From Hyphomicrobiales bacterium (lineage in GTDB: Bacteria; Pseudomonadota; Alphaproteobacteria; Rhizobiales; Beijerinckiaceae), in assembly GCA_900466745.1 (NCBI GenBank), contig UBNE01000001.1, forward strand, positions 62,001 to 126,000: a DNA stretch of 64,000 bases. Reading direction: 5' to 3'. Positions 18,881 to 25,860 of the stretch are shown piece after piece. The position numbers and the translations under genes were made by a program. The notes under the pieces were generated by a model, which was given only the letters and a program-made list of their open reading frames with translations, did no database searches and had not been told where the DNA came from. Numbering within the stretch: position 1 is the stretch's first letter; every line of letters begins with the position of its first letter.

Positions 18881-18923
18881 AATTGCATATGCAAATGGCA
18901 AGCGCGTATTTGCATATGCAATT
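18881..18923. promoter_or_regulatory. Twin HutC operators between hutI and hutF
   Basis: AATTGCATATGCAAAT (18881-18896) and ATTTGCATATGCAATT (18908-18923) are exact reverse complements separated by 11 bp. Each contains the 12-bp palindrome TTGCATATGCAA (18883-18894 and 18910-18921), and the centres are 27 bp apart. The site lies in the 116-bp gap between the divergent hutIHGU and hutFC operons. HutC of other bacteria binds palindromic AT-rich sites in hut promoters, so HutC (20341-21090) is the expected ligand-responsive repressor. Confidence 0.8.
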
Positions 18924-18953
18924 GAACGAGCAGCGAGACAGTGGAGCGAAGCG

Positions 18954-20318
18954 GTGACCGAGACCCTGCATCTGGCCGAGGCGCTTCTGCCGCAAGGCTT
19001 TGCCCGCAACGTGAAATTGACCGTCGATGACGGCTTCGTCACGGCCGTCGAGCCGGATGCGGCGCCGGCCGGCGCGGGGCTCCGCTTTGCGGGTATTGCG
19101 CTGCCCGGCATGCCGAACCTGCACAGCCACGCCTTCCAGCGCGGCATGGCGGGGCTATCCGAAGGGCGGGGCGCGCCGGAGGATTCCTTCTGGACCTGGC
19201 GCGAGGTGATGTACCGCTTCCTCGACCGGCTCGATCCCGAGGACGTGCAGGCCATCGCAGCCCAGGCCTTCGTCGAGATGCTGGAGGGCGGCTTCACCGC
19301 GCTCGCCGAGTTCCACTATCTCCATCACGACAGGGACGGGCGCGCCTACGCCAATATCGCGACGATGGGGCAGGCGATCGCCTCCGCCGCGCAGGAAACC
19401 GGCCTCGGCCTCACCTTGCTGCCGGTGCTCTACCGATTCGGCAATTTCGGTCAGGCGCCCTCGGTCCATGGCCAGCGCCGCTTCGTCAACCAGCGCGACG
19501 CCTATCAGCGCCTGCTGGAGGGGAGCGCCGCGGCGATCCGCGATCTGCCGGACGCCCGGCTCGGCGTCGCGCCGCATTCGCTGCGCGCGGTCGCGCTCGA
19601 CGATCTCGGCTGGGTGGCGTCGCTGCGGCCGCATGATCCGGTCCATATCCACGTCGCCGAGCAGGTGCCCGAGGTCGAGGCCAGCCTGAAGATCACCGGC
19701 CGGCGGCCGGTCGAATTGCTGATGGATACGGTTCCGCTCGATGGCCGCTGGTGCCTGATCCATGCCACCCACCTCTCCGATGCCGAGCGCGACGGCATCG
19801 CCCTGAGCGGCGCGGTCGCGGGCCTGTGCCCGATCACGGAAGCGAGCCTCGGCGACGGCATCTTCGACGGCATCCGCTATGCGCAGGCCGGCGGCGCCTA
19901 TGGCGTCGGCAGCGATTCCAACATCCAGATCGACGCGGGCGCCGAACTGCGCCAGCTCGAATATTCGCAGCGCCTGCGCGATCGCCGCCGCGCGCTCTTC
20001 GCGGCGGAGCATGCTTCGACCGGGCTCGCGCTCTGGCAGGCGGCCTGCGCCGGCGGCGCGCGCGCCTGCGGCCGCGCCATCGGCGCGATCGCGCCGGGCC
20101 ATCGCGCCGATTTCGTCACGCTCGACGCGGATCACCCGGCCATCCTCGGCAAATCCGGGAGCGAGGCCCTCGACAGCGCGATCTTCGCCGCGAACGCCCT
20201 GCCTTTGCGCGATGTCGTCGTCGGTGGCAGGAGTGTCGTCGCAGAGGGGCGGCACATCGCCCGCGATTCGGTGCGGGCGCGCTTCGCCGGGGTGATGCGG
20301 CGCCTGCTCGCGGCATAG
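18954..20318 (+). CDS. hutF: Formimidoylglutamate deiminase
   Basis: This 454-residue amidohydrolase converts N-formimino-L-glutamate to N-formyl-L-glutamate and ammonia, feeding HutG. The metal-binding [31 protein letters not shown] and GVGSDSNI motifs are in place. The start is a GTG at 18954 with GGAG seven bases upstream; no in-frame ATG is available nearby. It is divergent from hutI across the twin operators and is followed after 22 bp by hutC. Confidence 0.93.
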   Translation: MTETLHLAEALLPQGFARNVKLTVDDGFVTAVEPDAAPAGAGLRFAGIALPGMPNLHSHAFQRGMAGLSEGRGAPEDSFWTWREVMYRFLDRLDPEDVQAIAAQAFVEMLEGGFTALAEFHYLHHDRDGRAYANIATMGQAIASAAQETGLGLTLLPVLYRFGNFGQAPSVHGQRRFVNQRDAYQRLLEGSAAAIRDLPDARLGVAPHSLRAVALDDLGWVASLRPHDPVHIHVAEQVPEVEASLKITGRRPVELLMDTVPLDGRWCLIHATHLSDAERDGIALSGAVAGLCPITEASLGDGIFDGIRYAQAGGAYGVGSDSNIQIDAGAELRQLEYSQRLRDRRRALFAAEHASTGLALWQAACAGGARACGRAIGAIAPGHRADFVTLDADHPAILGKSGSEALDSAIFAANALPLRDVVVGGRSVVAEGRHIARDSVRARFAGVMRRLLAA

Positions 20319-20340
20319 GCAAGGCAGGTCGGGACAGACG

Positions 20341-21090
20341 ATGGCGGAGACCCAGCCCGACGCGGTGAAGCTGGACGGCGCCGGGCCGGTCTACGACCAG
20401 ATCCGCCGCGCGATCCGCGACCTCGTCGTCAGCGGGGCCTGGCCGCCGGGCACCGGCGTGCCGCCCGAACATGCGCTGATGGAGCAGCTCGGCGCCTCGC
20501 GCATGACCGTGCACCGGGCGCTGGTGCAACTGGCCCGCGAGGGCCTGATCGTCCGCCGCCGCCGTTCCGGCACCATCGTCGCGAGCCCTCCGGCCAGCCA
20601 CGCCATGCTCGACATCCTGTCGATCCCGGAAGAGGTGGAGCAGCTCGGGCAAGCCTATTCCTACGACGTTCTCGCCCGGGGCGACGGCCGCCCGGCGGCG
20701 GAGGTCGCCGAGCGCTTCGGTCTGCGGCGCTCCGACAAGGTGGCCCATCTCCTTGTGCTGCACCGTGCCGACGGCAAGCCGCATGTGCTGGAGGAGCGCG
20801 TCATTCACGTCGCGGCCGTGCCGGGCGTGGCCGGGGAGGATTTCGCGAAAACTCCGCCTGGCGACTGGCTGCTGCAGCACAGCCTCTGGTCGCAGGCCGA
20901 GCATGCGATCAGCGCCGTCGGCGCGCAGGCAGAGGAGGCGGGGCTGCTCGCCATCGCGGTCGGCGAGCCCTGCCTGCTGGTCGAGCGGCGGACCTGGAAC
21001 CAGGATCGCCCGGTGACGGCGGTGCGCCTGCTCTATCCCGGCCCGCGCCACCGCTTCGTCGGGCGCTTCGGCCCCTATGGTCAGATCTGA
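20341..21090 (+). CDS. hutC: Histidine utilisation repressor HutC (GntR family, UTRA domain)
   Basis: This 249-residue regulator has a GntR winged helix at residues 17-83 (YDQIRRAIRDLVVSG, LMEQLGASRMTVHRALVQLA) and a C-terminal UTRA effector domain. In characterised systems urocanate binding releases HutC from hut promoters. It is the second gene of the hutFC operon and therefore autoregulated through the operators at 18881-18923. A bidirectional hairpin terminator follows at 21155-21180. Confidence 0.93.
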   Translation: MAETQPDAVKLDGAGPVYDQIRRAIRDLVVSGAWPPGTGVPPEHALMEQLGASRMTVHRALVQLAREGLIVRRRRSGTIVASPPASHAMLDILSIPEEVEQLGQAYSYDVLARGDGRPAAEVAERFGLRRSDKVAHLLVLHRADGKPHVLEERVIHVAAVPGVAGEDFAKTPPGDWLLQHSLWSQAEHAISAVGAQAEEAGLLAIAVGEPCLLVERRTWNQDRPVTAVRLLYPGPRHRFVGRFGPYGQI

Positions 21091-21154
21091 CAGGCGGCCA
21101 GGTTCTACCCACGCCCATGCTTGAGCGCAGCGTCGCTTCGCCAGCCGCAACGAA

Positions 21155-21180
21155 AAGGCCCGCCAGTGCTGGCGGGCCTT
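21155..21180. terminator. Bidirectional rho-independent terminator
   Basis: AAGGCCCGCCAG (21155-21166), TG, CTGGCGGGCCTT (21169-21180) is a perfect 12-bp stem. On the minus strand it is followed by TTTT (complement of 21153-21156), so it best terminates the lipoprotein gene at 21208-21474. It also lies behind hutC. Confidence 0.85.
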
Positions 21181-21207
21181 GCGATGCGTTTCTTCGCGGC
21201 GGCGCTC

Positions 21208-21474
21208 TCAGCAGTCGTAGACCACGCGCCGGCCCCACTCGTCCCGTCCGTAGCAGCGCTGGGGGGTCGCCGCGCCGCCGATGATGGCGCCGCTGGCGCC
21301 GCCGATGGCCGCTCCGGCCAGGGCGCCGCCGGCGCGGCCCGTGGCTGCGCCGCCGATGAGAGCGCCCGCGCCCGCGCCGATCAGGGCGCCCGTGCCCGCA
21401 TTCTGTTCGCGGGGCGTGCAGGCGCCGGCGCCGATCGCGGCGCCCAGCGTGATGATCAGCATCATTTTCTTCAT
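21208..21474 (-). CDS. Small glycine-zipper lipoprotein-like envelope protein
   Basis: This 88-residue protein has an N-terminal signal (MKKMMLIITLGAAIGAGAC) with a cysteine at residue 19 suggesting lipid attachment, although the -3 residue is Ala rather than Leu. A long Gly/Ala stretch with GxxxG spacing (about 26-68) follows, a glycine zipper that can insert in membranes. It ends in a short tail with two Cys. A strong AGGAGG precedes the ATG at 21472-21474. A perfect EcfG-type promoter lies upstream, which suggests induction by general stress. The molecular function is unknown. Confidence 0.85.
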   Translation of the reverse strand: MKKMMLIITLGAAIGAGACTPREQNAGTGALIGAGAGALIGGAATGRAGGALAGAAIGGASGAIIGGAATPQRCYGRDEWGRRVVYDC

Positions 21475-21516
21475 GCAAACTCCTCCTCTCGATTGCGCCT
21501 GTCTCTTCCCGATCCC

Positions 21517-21541
21517 AACGGCGCGGTGCGGCGAAGGTTCC
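21517..21541 (-). promoter_or_regulatory. EcfG-type promoter for the glycine-zipper gene
   Basis: On the minus strand GGAAC (21541-21537), 16 bp and CGTT (21520-21517) match the EcfG sigma factor consensus of alphaproteobacteria exactly. The start codon is at 21474, leaving a leader of about 35 nt. Confidence 0.7.
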
Positions 21542-21666
21542 GGTCCGGCTGCGGCGGGAACGGGGCGGGATGGTGGCGGGAGCGGGGAAAGGCCGCCGCC
21601 GCAAGCCTCCTCTCCAGGCGCCCGCCTCGCGGCCCCGGACGACCGGCAACGCAGGCGCGATCCGTC

Positions 21667-21691
21667 GGAACCTTCGCCACGACGGTGAGTT
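21667..21691 (+). promoter_or_regulatory. EcfG-type promoter for the PRC-barrel gene
   Basis: GGAAC (21667-21671), 16 bp and AGTT (21688-21691) match the EcfG consensus at all but one base. The -35 region lies in a 13-base stretch (21666-21678) that is the exact reverse complement of 21530-21542, the -35 region of the opposing promoter. The gene starts at 21761. Confidence 0.6.
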
Positions 21692-21760
21692 GCTTCGGCG
21701 AGTTGGTCAACGGCTCCCGGCCGGCAGGCCGCGGGGCGAGCAAACCGGATGGAGCGAACG

Positions 21761-22138
21761 ATGACGATGTCCAATGCTGCTGGCGGCGCGAATCCGCTGA
21801 TCGCCGGCGCGCGGGTCGCCGGCACGGACGTTTACAACGTCGCGGGCGATCACCTCGGCGAAATCTACGACATCATGCTCGACAAGCAGACCGGCAAGGT
21901 CGCCTACGCCATCATGTCCTTCGGCGGCTTCCTGGGGCTCGGCGAGAAATACCATCCCATCCCCTGGAGCGTGCTCGACTACGACCCGCAGCGCGGCGGC
22001 TATGTCGTGCCGCTGACGAAGGAGAAGCTCGAAGCGGCCCCGATGTATGACAGCGAAGGGGAGCCCGACTGGGAGGACAAGGCTTATGGCAAGCGTGTCC
22101 ACGACTACTACGGCACGATGCCCTACTGGATGATGTAG
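21761..22138 (+). CDS. PRC-barrel domain protein
   Basis: This 125-residue soluble protein has a PRC-barrel (about residues 13-85: ARVAGTDVYNVAGDHLGEIYDIMLDKQTGKV in part, then MSFGGFLGLGEKYHPIPWSVL) and a charged tail ending YGTMPYWMM. PRC-barrel proteins of this size are common members of stress regulons in alphaproteobacteria, with no defined reaction. The start at 21761 has GGAG upstream; ATG 21749 is an alternative. It has its own EcfG-like promoter and a strong terminator at 22200-22232, so it is monocistronic. Confidence 0.88.
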   Translation: MTMSNAAGGANPLIAGARVAGTDVYNVAGDHLGEIYDIMLDKQTGKVAYAIMSFGGFLGLGEKYHPIPWSVLDYDPQRGGYVVPLTKEKLEAAPMYDSEGEPDWEDKAYGKRVHDYYGTMPYWMM

Positions 22139-22199
22139 CGGCAGCCAGACGCAGGTCGCGGCGGTCGCTATCCCCCCAGCCGAACCGTCGCGACGGCGG

Positions 22200-22232
22200 G
22201 ATGCGGGCCGAAAGGCCCGCATCTTCTTTTTC
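22200..22232 (+). terminator. Rho-independent terminator after the PRC-barrel gene
   Basis: GATGCGGGCC (22200-22209), loop GAAA, GGCCCGCATC (22214-22223), then TTCTTTTT. It has a perfect 10-bp stem, a stable GNRA-type loop and a T-rich tail. Confidence 0.92.
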
Positions 22233-22276
22233 CGGGGGCGTTTTCGCGCGGGGCACCGCTTTTTTTGCCGCGGGCC

Positions 22277-22302
22277 GGAACTTTGCCGACGGGCTCCGCG
22301 TC
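22277..22302 (+). promoter_or_regulatory. EcfG-like promoter before the transglutaminase/lipid kinase/PAP2 operon
   Basis: GGAAC (22277-22281), 17 bp and CGTC (22299-22302) match the EcfG consensus except for one base in the -10 element. It lies 73 bp upstream of the ATG at 22375. Confidence 0.4.
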
Positions 22303-22374
22303 TGATCTGCGGGGGAAACGACGAGCCGCCGCGGCTTCTTCCCGCGGAAGGCTTCCCTTCAATCAGGAAGACAC

Positions 22375-23268
22375 ATGCACATCCGCTATGGCTACCGGAT
22401 CGAGCTCGTCTGCGAGCACGACACGCCGATCGTGACTCTGCTGGACGTCCACCCTTCGCGCCGCCGTGACCTCGTCAGGCCGGACGAGATGCGGGTGACG
22501 GCCCTGCGCGATCCTTCGCGCCCGCTCGCCGTCACCCAGCACCGCGACGCTTTCGGCAATATCGGCCGCCGGCTGGTCGCCCCGCCCGGCGGGGTCAGGC
22601 TGGAGTCGGAGGGGGTGATCGAGGATTCCGGCGAGCCCGACCGCCAGTTCCCGGAGGCGCAGGAGGTGCCGCCGTCGCAATTGCCGCACGAGGTGCTGCC
22701 CTATCTGCTCGGCAGCCGCTACTGCGAGACCGACCGGCTCTGCGACCAGGCCTGGCATCTGTTCGGCGAGGCTGCGCCGGGCTGGGCGCGCGTCCAGGCC
22801 ATCGCCGATTTCGTGCACAACCATCTCAGCTTCGGCTACCATTTCGCCCGCAGCACGCGCACCGCCGCCGAGGCCTTCCAGGAGCGGGTCGGCGTTTGCC
22901 GCGACTTCGCCCATCTCGCGGTCGCGTTCTGCCGCTGCATGAACATCCCGGCCCGCTACTGCAACGGCTATCTCGGCGATATCGGCGTGCCGCCCGATCC
23001 GGCGCCGATGGACTTCAATGCCTGGTTCGAGGTTTTCCTCGGCGGGCGCTGGCACACCTTCGACGCCCGCCACAACCGGCCGCGCATCGGCCGGATCGTC
23101 ATCGCCCGCGGGCGGGACGCGACGGATGTGGCGATGCTCAGCACCTTCGGCCGCCATGCCCTGGGTTGCTTCGAGGTGGTCACCGAGGAGGTCGAGGCCT
23201 TGCCGGTGCCGATCGCGCTGCTGGATGCCCCCGCGCGACCTTACGGGGCCGGCCAGGCCGCGGCCTGA
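22375..23268 (+). CDS. Transglutaminase-like cysteine protease family protein
   Basis: This 297-residue protein has the transglutaminase N-terminal beta domain and a catalytic core. The nucleophile Cys is in ERVGVCRDFAHLAVAFCR (about residue 176), the His in DFNAWFEVFLGGRWHTFDARH and the Asp in the same segment. Bacterial members hydrolyse or form isopeptide bonds, and the substrate is unknown. It is distinct from the second transglutaminase at 27710-28588. It starts an operon with a lipid kinase and a PAP2 phosphatase (gaps of 48 and 13 bp), which hints at an envelope role. AGGAAG precedes the ATG. Confidence 0.87.
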   Translation: MHIRYGYRIELVCEHDTPIVTLLDVHPSRRRDLVRPDEMRVTALRDPSRPLAVTQHRDAFGNIGRRLVAPPGGVRLESEGVIEDSGEPDRQFPEAQEVPPSQLPHEVLPYLLGSRYCETDRLCDQAWHLFGEAAPGWARVQAIADFVHNHLSFGYHFARSTRTAAEAFQERVGVCRDFAHLAVAFCRCMNIPARYCNGYLGDIGVPPDPAPMDFNAWFEVFLGGRWHTFDARHNRPRIGRIVIARGRDATDVAMLSTFGRHALGCFEVVTEEVEALPVPIALLDAPARPYGAGQAAA

Positions 23269-23316
23269 GCCGCCTCGCCGCGCGGGGAAGGCCCGGTATT
23301 CCGTCACGGTCGAGCG

Positions 23317-24216
23317 ATGCGATACACGGTCGTCGTCAATGCCCGCGCGGGCACGGTTCTCCAGGCGGGCACCGCAGCCTTCGCGGCGCGGCTGCAGGCC
23401 GCCTTCGCCGCGCGCGGCGCGCAGGCCGAGGTGAGGCTCGTCCCGCCGCGCGACGTCGCCGGGGCGCTGGCGCTGGCCGTCGCGGACGGCGATGCGGTTC
23501 CGGTCGTCGCCGGGGGCGACGGCACCATCAACGGCGTGCTGCCGGTGCTGATCCGGGCGGGGCGGCCCGTCGGCATCCTGCCGCTGGGGACAGTCAACGT
23601 GCTCGGGCGCGATCTCGGCCTGTACGGCCCGCTGGAGCGGCAGGTCGCGGCGCTCTGCGACGGCGAGCCGGTGGCGATGGATGTCGGGCGGGTGAACGAC
23701 CGGCTGTTCCATTCGCTCTCCGGCCTCGGCTTCTTCAGCCTGATGGCGCGCGAGCGCGAATCGGCCCGCCGGCGCATCCCGTTCAGCCGCGGCGCCGCAT
23801 TTGCGCTCGCGGCGGCGCGCTCGATCCTGTTTACCCGATCGATCGCGGTGGAGATCGGCGTCGGCGGGAACAACCTCGTCGTCGAGGCCGATGCGGTGCT
23901 GATCACCGTCAACCGCTTCGACGGGGCCGAATGGCGCCGCGAGGCGCTCGACGGGGGCGTCTTCGAGGTCCATGTCCTGAATGCCGGCGGCCTTTATTCC
24001 CGCAGCAAGGCGGCGCTTTCGGTGGTTTCCGGCGGCTGGCGGGCCTCCGGCAACCTTGCCTCCTTCCGCGGCGACGCGGTCGTGCTGCAGCGGCGCGACA
24101 AGCGCCGGGGCCACGTCACTTTCGACGGGGAGGTCGAGCGCAAGGCGGGGCCTCTGTCATACAGCCTGCTTCCGCGGGCTTTTCGCGTTATAGCGGCGCG
24201 CGCGACGAAACCTTGA
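23317..24216 (+). CDS. Diacylglycerol kinase family (YegS/BmrU-like) lipid kinase
   Basis: This 299-residue protein has the DAGK catalytic domain. The N-terminal nucleotide-binding region holds VVAGGDGTINGVLPVL (about residues 64-79) and GILPLGTVNVLGRDLG. The C-terminal region VFEVHVLNAGG with FDGEVERKAGPL matches the lipid-binding half. It should phosphorylate a diacylglycerol-like or sphingoid lipid at the inner membrane. It is placed between the transglutaminase and a PAP2 lipid phosphatase, an opposite activity, which suggests a lipid phosphorylation/dephosphorylation pair. Confidence 0.87.
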   Translation: MRYTVVVNARAGTVLQAGTAAFAARLQAAFAARGAQAEVRLVPPRDVAGALALAVADGDAVPVVAGGDGTINGVLPVLIRAGRPVGILPLGTVNVLGRDLGLYGPLERQVAALCDGEPVAMDVGRVNDRLFHSLSGLGFFSLMARERESARRRIPFSRGAAFALAAARSILFTRSIAVEIGVGGNNLVVEADAVLITVNRFDGAEWRREALDGGVFEVHVLNAGGLYSRSKAALSVVSGGWRASGNLASFRGDAVVLQRRDKRRGHVTFDGEVERKAGPLSYSLLPRAFRVIAARATKP

Positions 24217-24229
24217 GAGAGAAGACCGC

Positions 24230-24913
24230 ATGTCCCGTTCCGCATCCGGCAGGGTTCCCGCCCTGCTGCATCCCAGGCTCGTCGTTCCGGCGGTGGCGGG
24301 GCTGCTGTTCCTGGCGCTGGCCGCCGCCATCGCCTCGGGCCGCAGCTTCGCTTTCGACCGGAGCCTGATCCTGCTGTTCCGCGAGCCGGGCAATCCGGCG
24401 GTTCCGCTCGGCCCGGCCTGGTTCCAGGAAGCGGTGCGGGACATGACGGGGCTGGGCAGCTTCGTCGGGCTGTTCTTCATGATGGTGGGGGCGACGTTGG
24501 GGCTCTGGATCTGCGGCCGGCGCCGCCTCGCCGCCGGGCTGGTCGCCAGCGTGCTCCTGGCCGTGCTCGTCAGCAGCGGGCTGAAGATCGCGATCGCCCG
24601 CGAGCGGCCCGACATCGTCGCCCATGCCGCCCTGACCTTCACGGCGAGCTTCCCCAGCGGCCACGCCTTCCTCTCGGCCGCGGTGCTGCTCAGCATCGCC
24701 GGCTTCGTCGGGCTCGCCTCGCGGCGCGACGACATCGCCCTGTTCGCGTTGCTCCTCGCCGCGACGATGATCCTGCTGATCGGCCTGAGCCGCATCTATC
24801 TCGGCGTCCACTGGCCGACCGACGTGCTTGGCGGCTGGTGCCTCGGCGTGGTCTGGTCGAGCCTGGCGACGGCCTGGGCCGGCCGACGGGCGAGCGATCT
24901 CGATCCCGCGTGA
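24230..24913 (+). CDS. PAP2 superfamily phosphatase (phosphatidic acid phosphatase type)
   Basis: This 227-residue membrane protein has about six transmembrane segments. The three phosphatase motifs are KIAIARERP (KX6RP), PSGH and SRIYLGVHWPTD (SRX5HX3D). It should remove phosphate from a lipid phosphate or undecaprenyl pyrophosphate with its active site facing the periplasm. It is the last gene of the operon that starts at 22375, and it converges on the PNPOx-like gene, with 25 bp between stops. Confidence 0.9.
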   Translation: MSRSASGRVPALLHPRLVVPAVAGLLFLALAAAIASGRSFAFDRSLILLFREPGNPAVPLGPAWFQEAVRDMTGLGSFVGLFFMMVGATLGLWICGRRRLAAGLVASVLLAVLVSSGLKIAIARERPDIVAHAALTFTASFPSGHAFLSAAVLLSIAGFVGLASRRDDIALFALLLAATMILLIGLSRIYLGVHWPTDVLGGWCLGVVWSSLATAWAGRRASDLDPA

Positions 24914-24938
24914 GCCGCCTCCCGGTCATGCGAGGGGT

Positions 24939-25427
24939 CTAGCGCATGTCGATGGTGGCGTTGACGCCGAGATCCGGCGTGCGGCCGAGGATCTTGGCGG
25001 TCGCCAGCTTGAAGGCGACGAGCACGCTGCTGGACGGCCCGTCCCAGATTTCCGCGGAGACCGGCGTCAGCGCCAATAGCCCGGCATCCGGGTCGTCCGG
25101 GCCGTTCGGGAACCAGGCGCCCGCCATCGGCGTCCAGATCTGGTGGAGCAGCTCGCGGTCCGTGACCTCCGAGGCCGTGCAGGCGATCGCCGCATAGAAG
25201 TTGCGGTCTTCCTGGCTGATGGCGACGGAGACGGAGGGCGAGTGCAGCGCCGCCTCGATGATCCCGGTATGGCGGTGGGTGATGAAGAGCAGGCGATGAC
25301 GCTCGCGGTCGATATGGCCCGCCATCGGACGGGTCTTCAGCATGTCGCCGGCGATCAGCGACACCATGTAGACCGGATGGGCGTCGAGCGCCGTCCAGAT
25401 CCGTTCCTGCCATTCCGTCTCCGACAT
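24939..25427 (-). CDS. Pyridoxamine 5'-phosphate oxidase-like flavin-binding protein (general stress protein 26 type)
   Basis: This 162-residue split-barrel protein is of the family of B. subtilis general stress protein 26. Segments such as YMVSLIAGDMLKTRPMAGHI, LLFITHRHTGI and VSVAISQEDRNFYAAIACTA form the flavin-binding barrel. FMN/FAD binding is expected, but the reaction is not known. The start at 25425-25427 has GGAGGGGG upstream. A perfect EcfG-type promoter lies at 25470-25494 on the same strand, in keeping with a stress role. Confidence 0.88.
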   Translation of the reverse strand: MSETEWQERIWTALDAHPVYMVSLIAGDMLKTRPMAGHIDRERHRLLFITHRHTGIIEAALHSPSVSVAISQEDRNFYAAIACTASEVTDRELLHQIWTPMAGAWFPNGPDDPDAGLLALTPVSAEIWDGPSSSVLVAFKLATAKILGRTPDLGVNATIDMR

Positions 25428-25469
25428 CGCCCCCTCCTGCGACGCGATATCCGCTGTCCGAACAGGTGA

Positions 25470-25494
25470 AACGCGCGGCGGCCGGCGGCGTTCC
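25470..25494 (-). promoter_or_regulatory. EcfG-type promoter for the PNPOx-like stress gene
   Basis: On the minus strand GGAAC (25494-25490), 16 bp and CGTT (25473-25470) match the EcfG consensus exactly. The leader to the start codon at 25427 is about 35-40 nt. Confidence 0.7.
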
Positions 25495-25503
25495 ACGATC
25501 ACC

Positions 25504-25529
25504 GAACTTTTGCGCGGAACTTTTGCGCG
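25504..25529. repeat. 13-bp tandem duplication containing a -35 element
   Basis: GAACTTTTGCGCG occurs twice in tandem (25504-25516 and 25517-25529). The second copy, preceded by G, forms the GGAAC of the plus-strand EcfG-like promoter. In the first copy the preceding base is C, giving CGAAC. Confidence 0.85.
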
Positions 25530-25540
25530 GACCGGCGGTT
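25516..25540 (+). promoter_or_regulatory. EcfG-type promoter for the 50-residue membrane protein
   Basis: GGAAC (25516-25520), 16 bp and GGTT (25537-25540) match the EcfG consensus with one substitution in the -10 element. It lies 43 bp before the ATG at 25584 and opposes the promoter at 25470-25494. Confidence 0.6.
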
Positions 25541-25583
25541 TCGCCTCCCGCCGCGGCCCCGGCCGCCTCATTCGGGAAAGCCC

Positions 25584-25736
25584 ATGCCTGCATCGCGCAA
25601 TCTGCTGATCGTTCTCGTCGTCGTGCTCCTGGCGGCGCTCGCCGTCACCGGCTACTCCCTCTATCAGGAGAAGAAGCAGCCCGACGGGGTCGAGATTTCG
25701 GTCGGCAAGAACGGGCTCTCGATCCAGCAGAAATGA
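25584..25736 (+). CDS. 50-residue single-span membrane protein
   Basis: This small gene encodes an N-terminal transmembrane helix (residues 7-25, LLIVLVVVLLAALAVTGYS) followed by a charged linker (YQEKKQPDG) and a C-terminal EISVGKNGLSIQQK. The organisation suggests an inner-membrane anchor with a short periplasmic tail. Similar tiny proteins with a GxxGLSI end are known to me as conserved hypotheticals in Rhizobiales, but I cannot name a function. It is preceded by an EcfG-like promoter and followed 124 bp later by the aldehyde dehydrogenase. Confidence 0.7.
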   Translation: MPASRNLLIVLVVVLLAALAVTGYSLYQEKKQPDGVEISVGKNGLSIQQK

Positions 25737-25860
25737 ACGGCCGAGGCGGCTGCGCGCCTTGCGGGCAGCGGATGGCGGGCAGGCGCGAGGGCATTGGCCT
25801 TCGCGGTCCAAAGAGGTTAACACCGCCTGCAGGACACCGTCTTCCGTGGGAGTGAAGCTG

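Noticed and set aside
17605-18921. A longer hutI start at 18921.
   Set aside because: It would put both HutC palindromes within the coding sequence and lacks a ribosome binding site. The GTG at 18835-18837 has GGGAGGA at the right distance.
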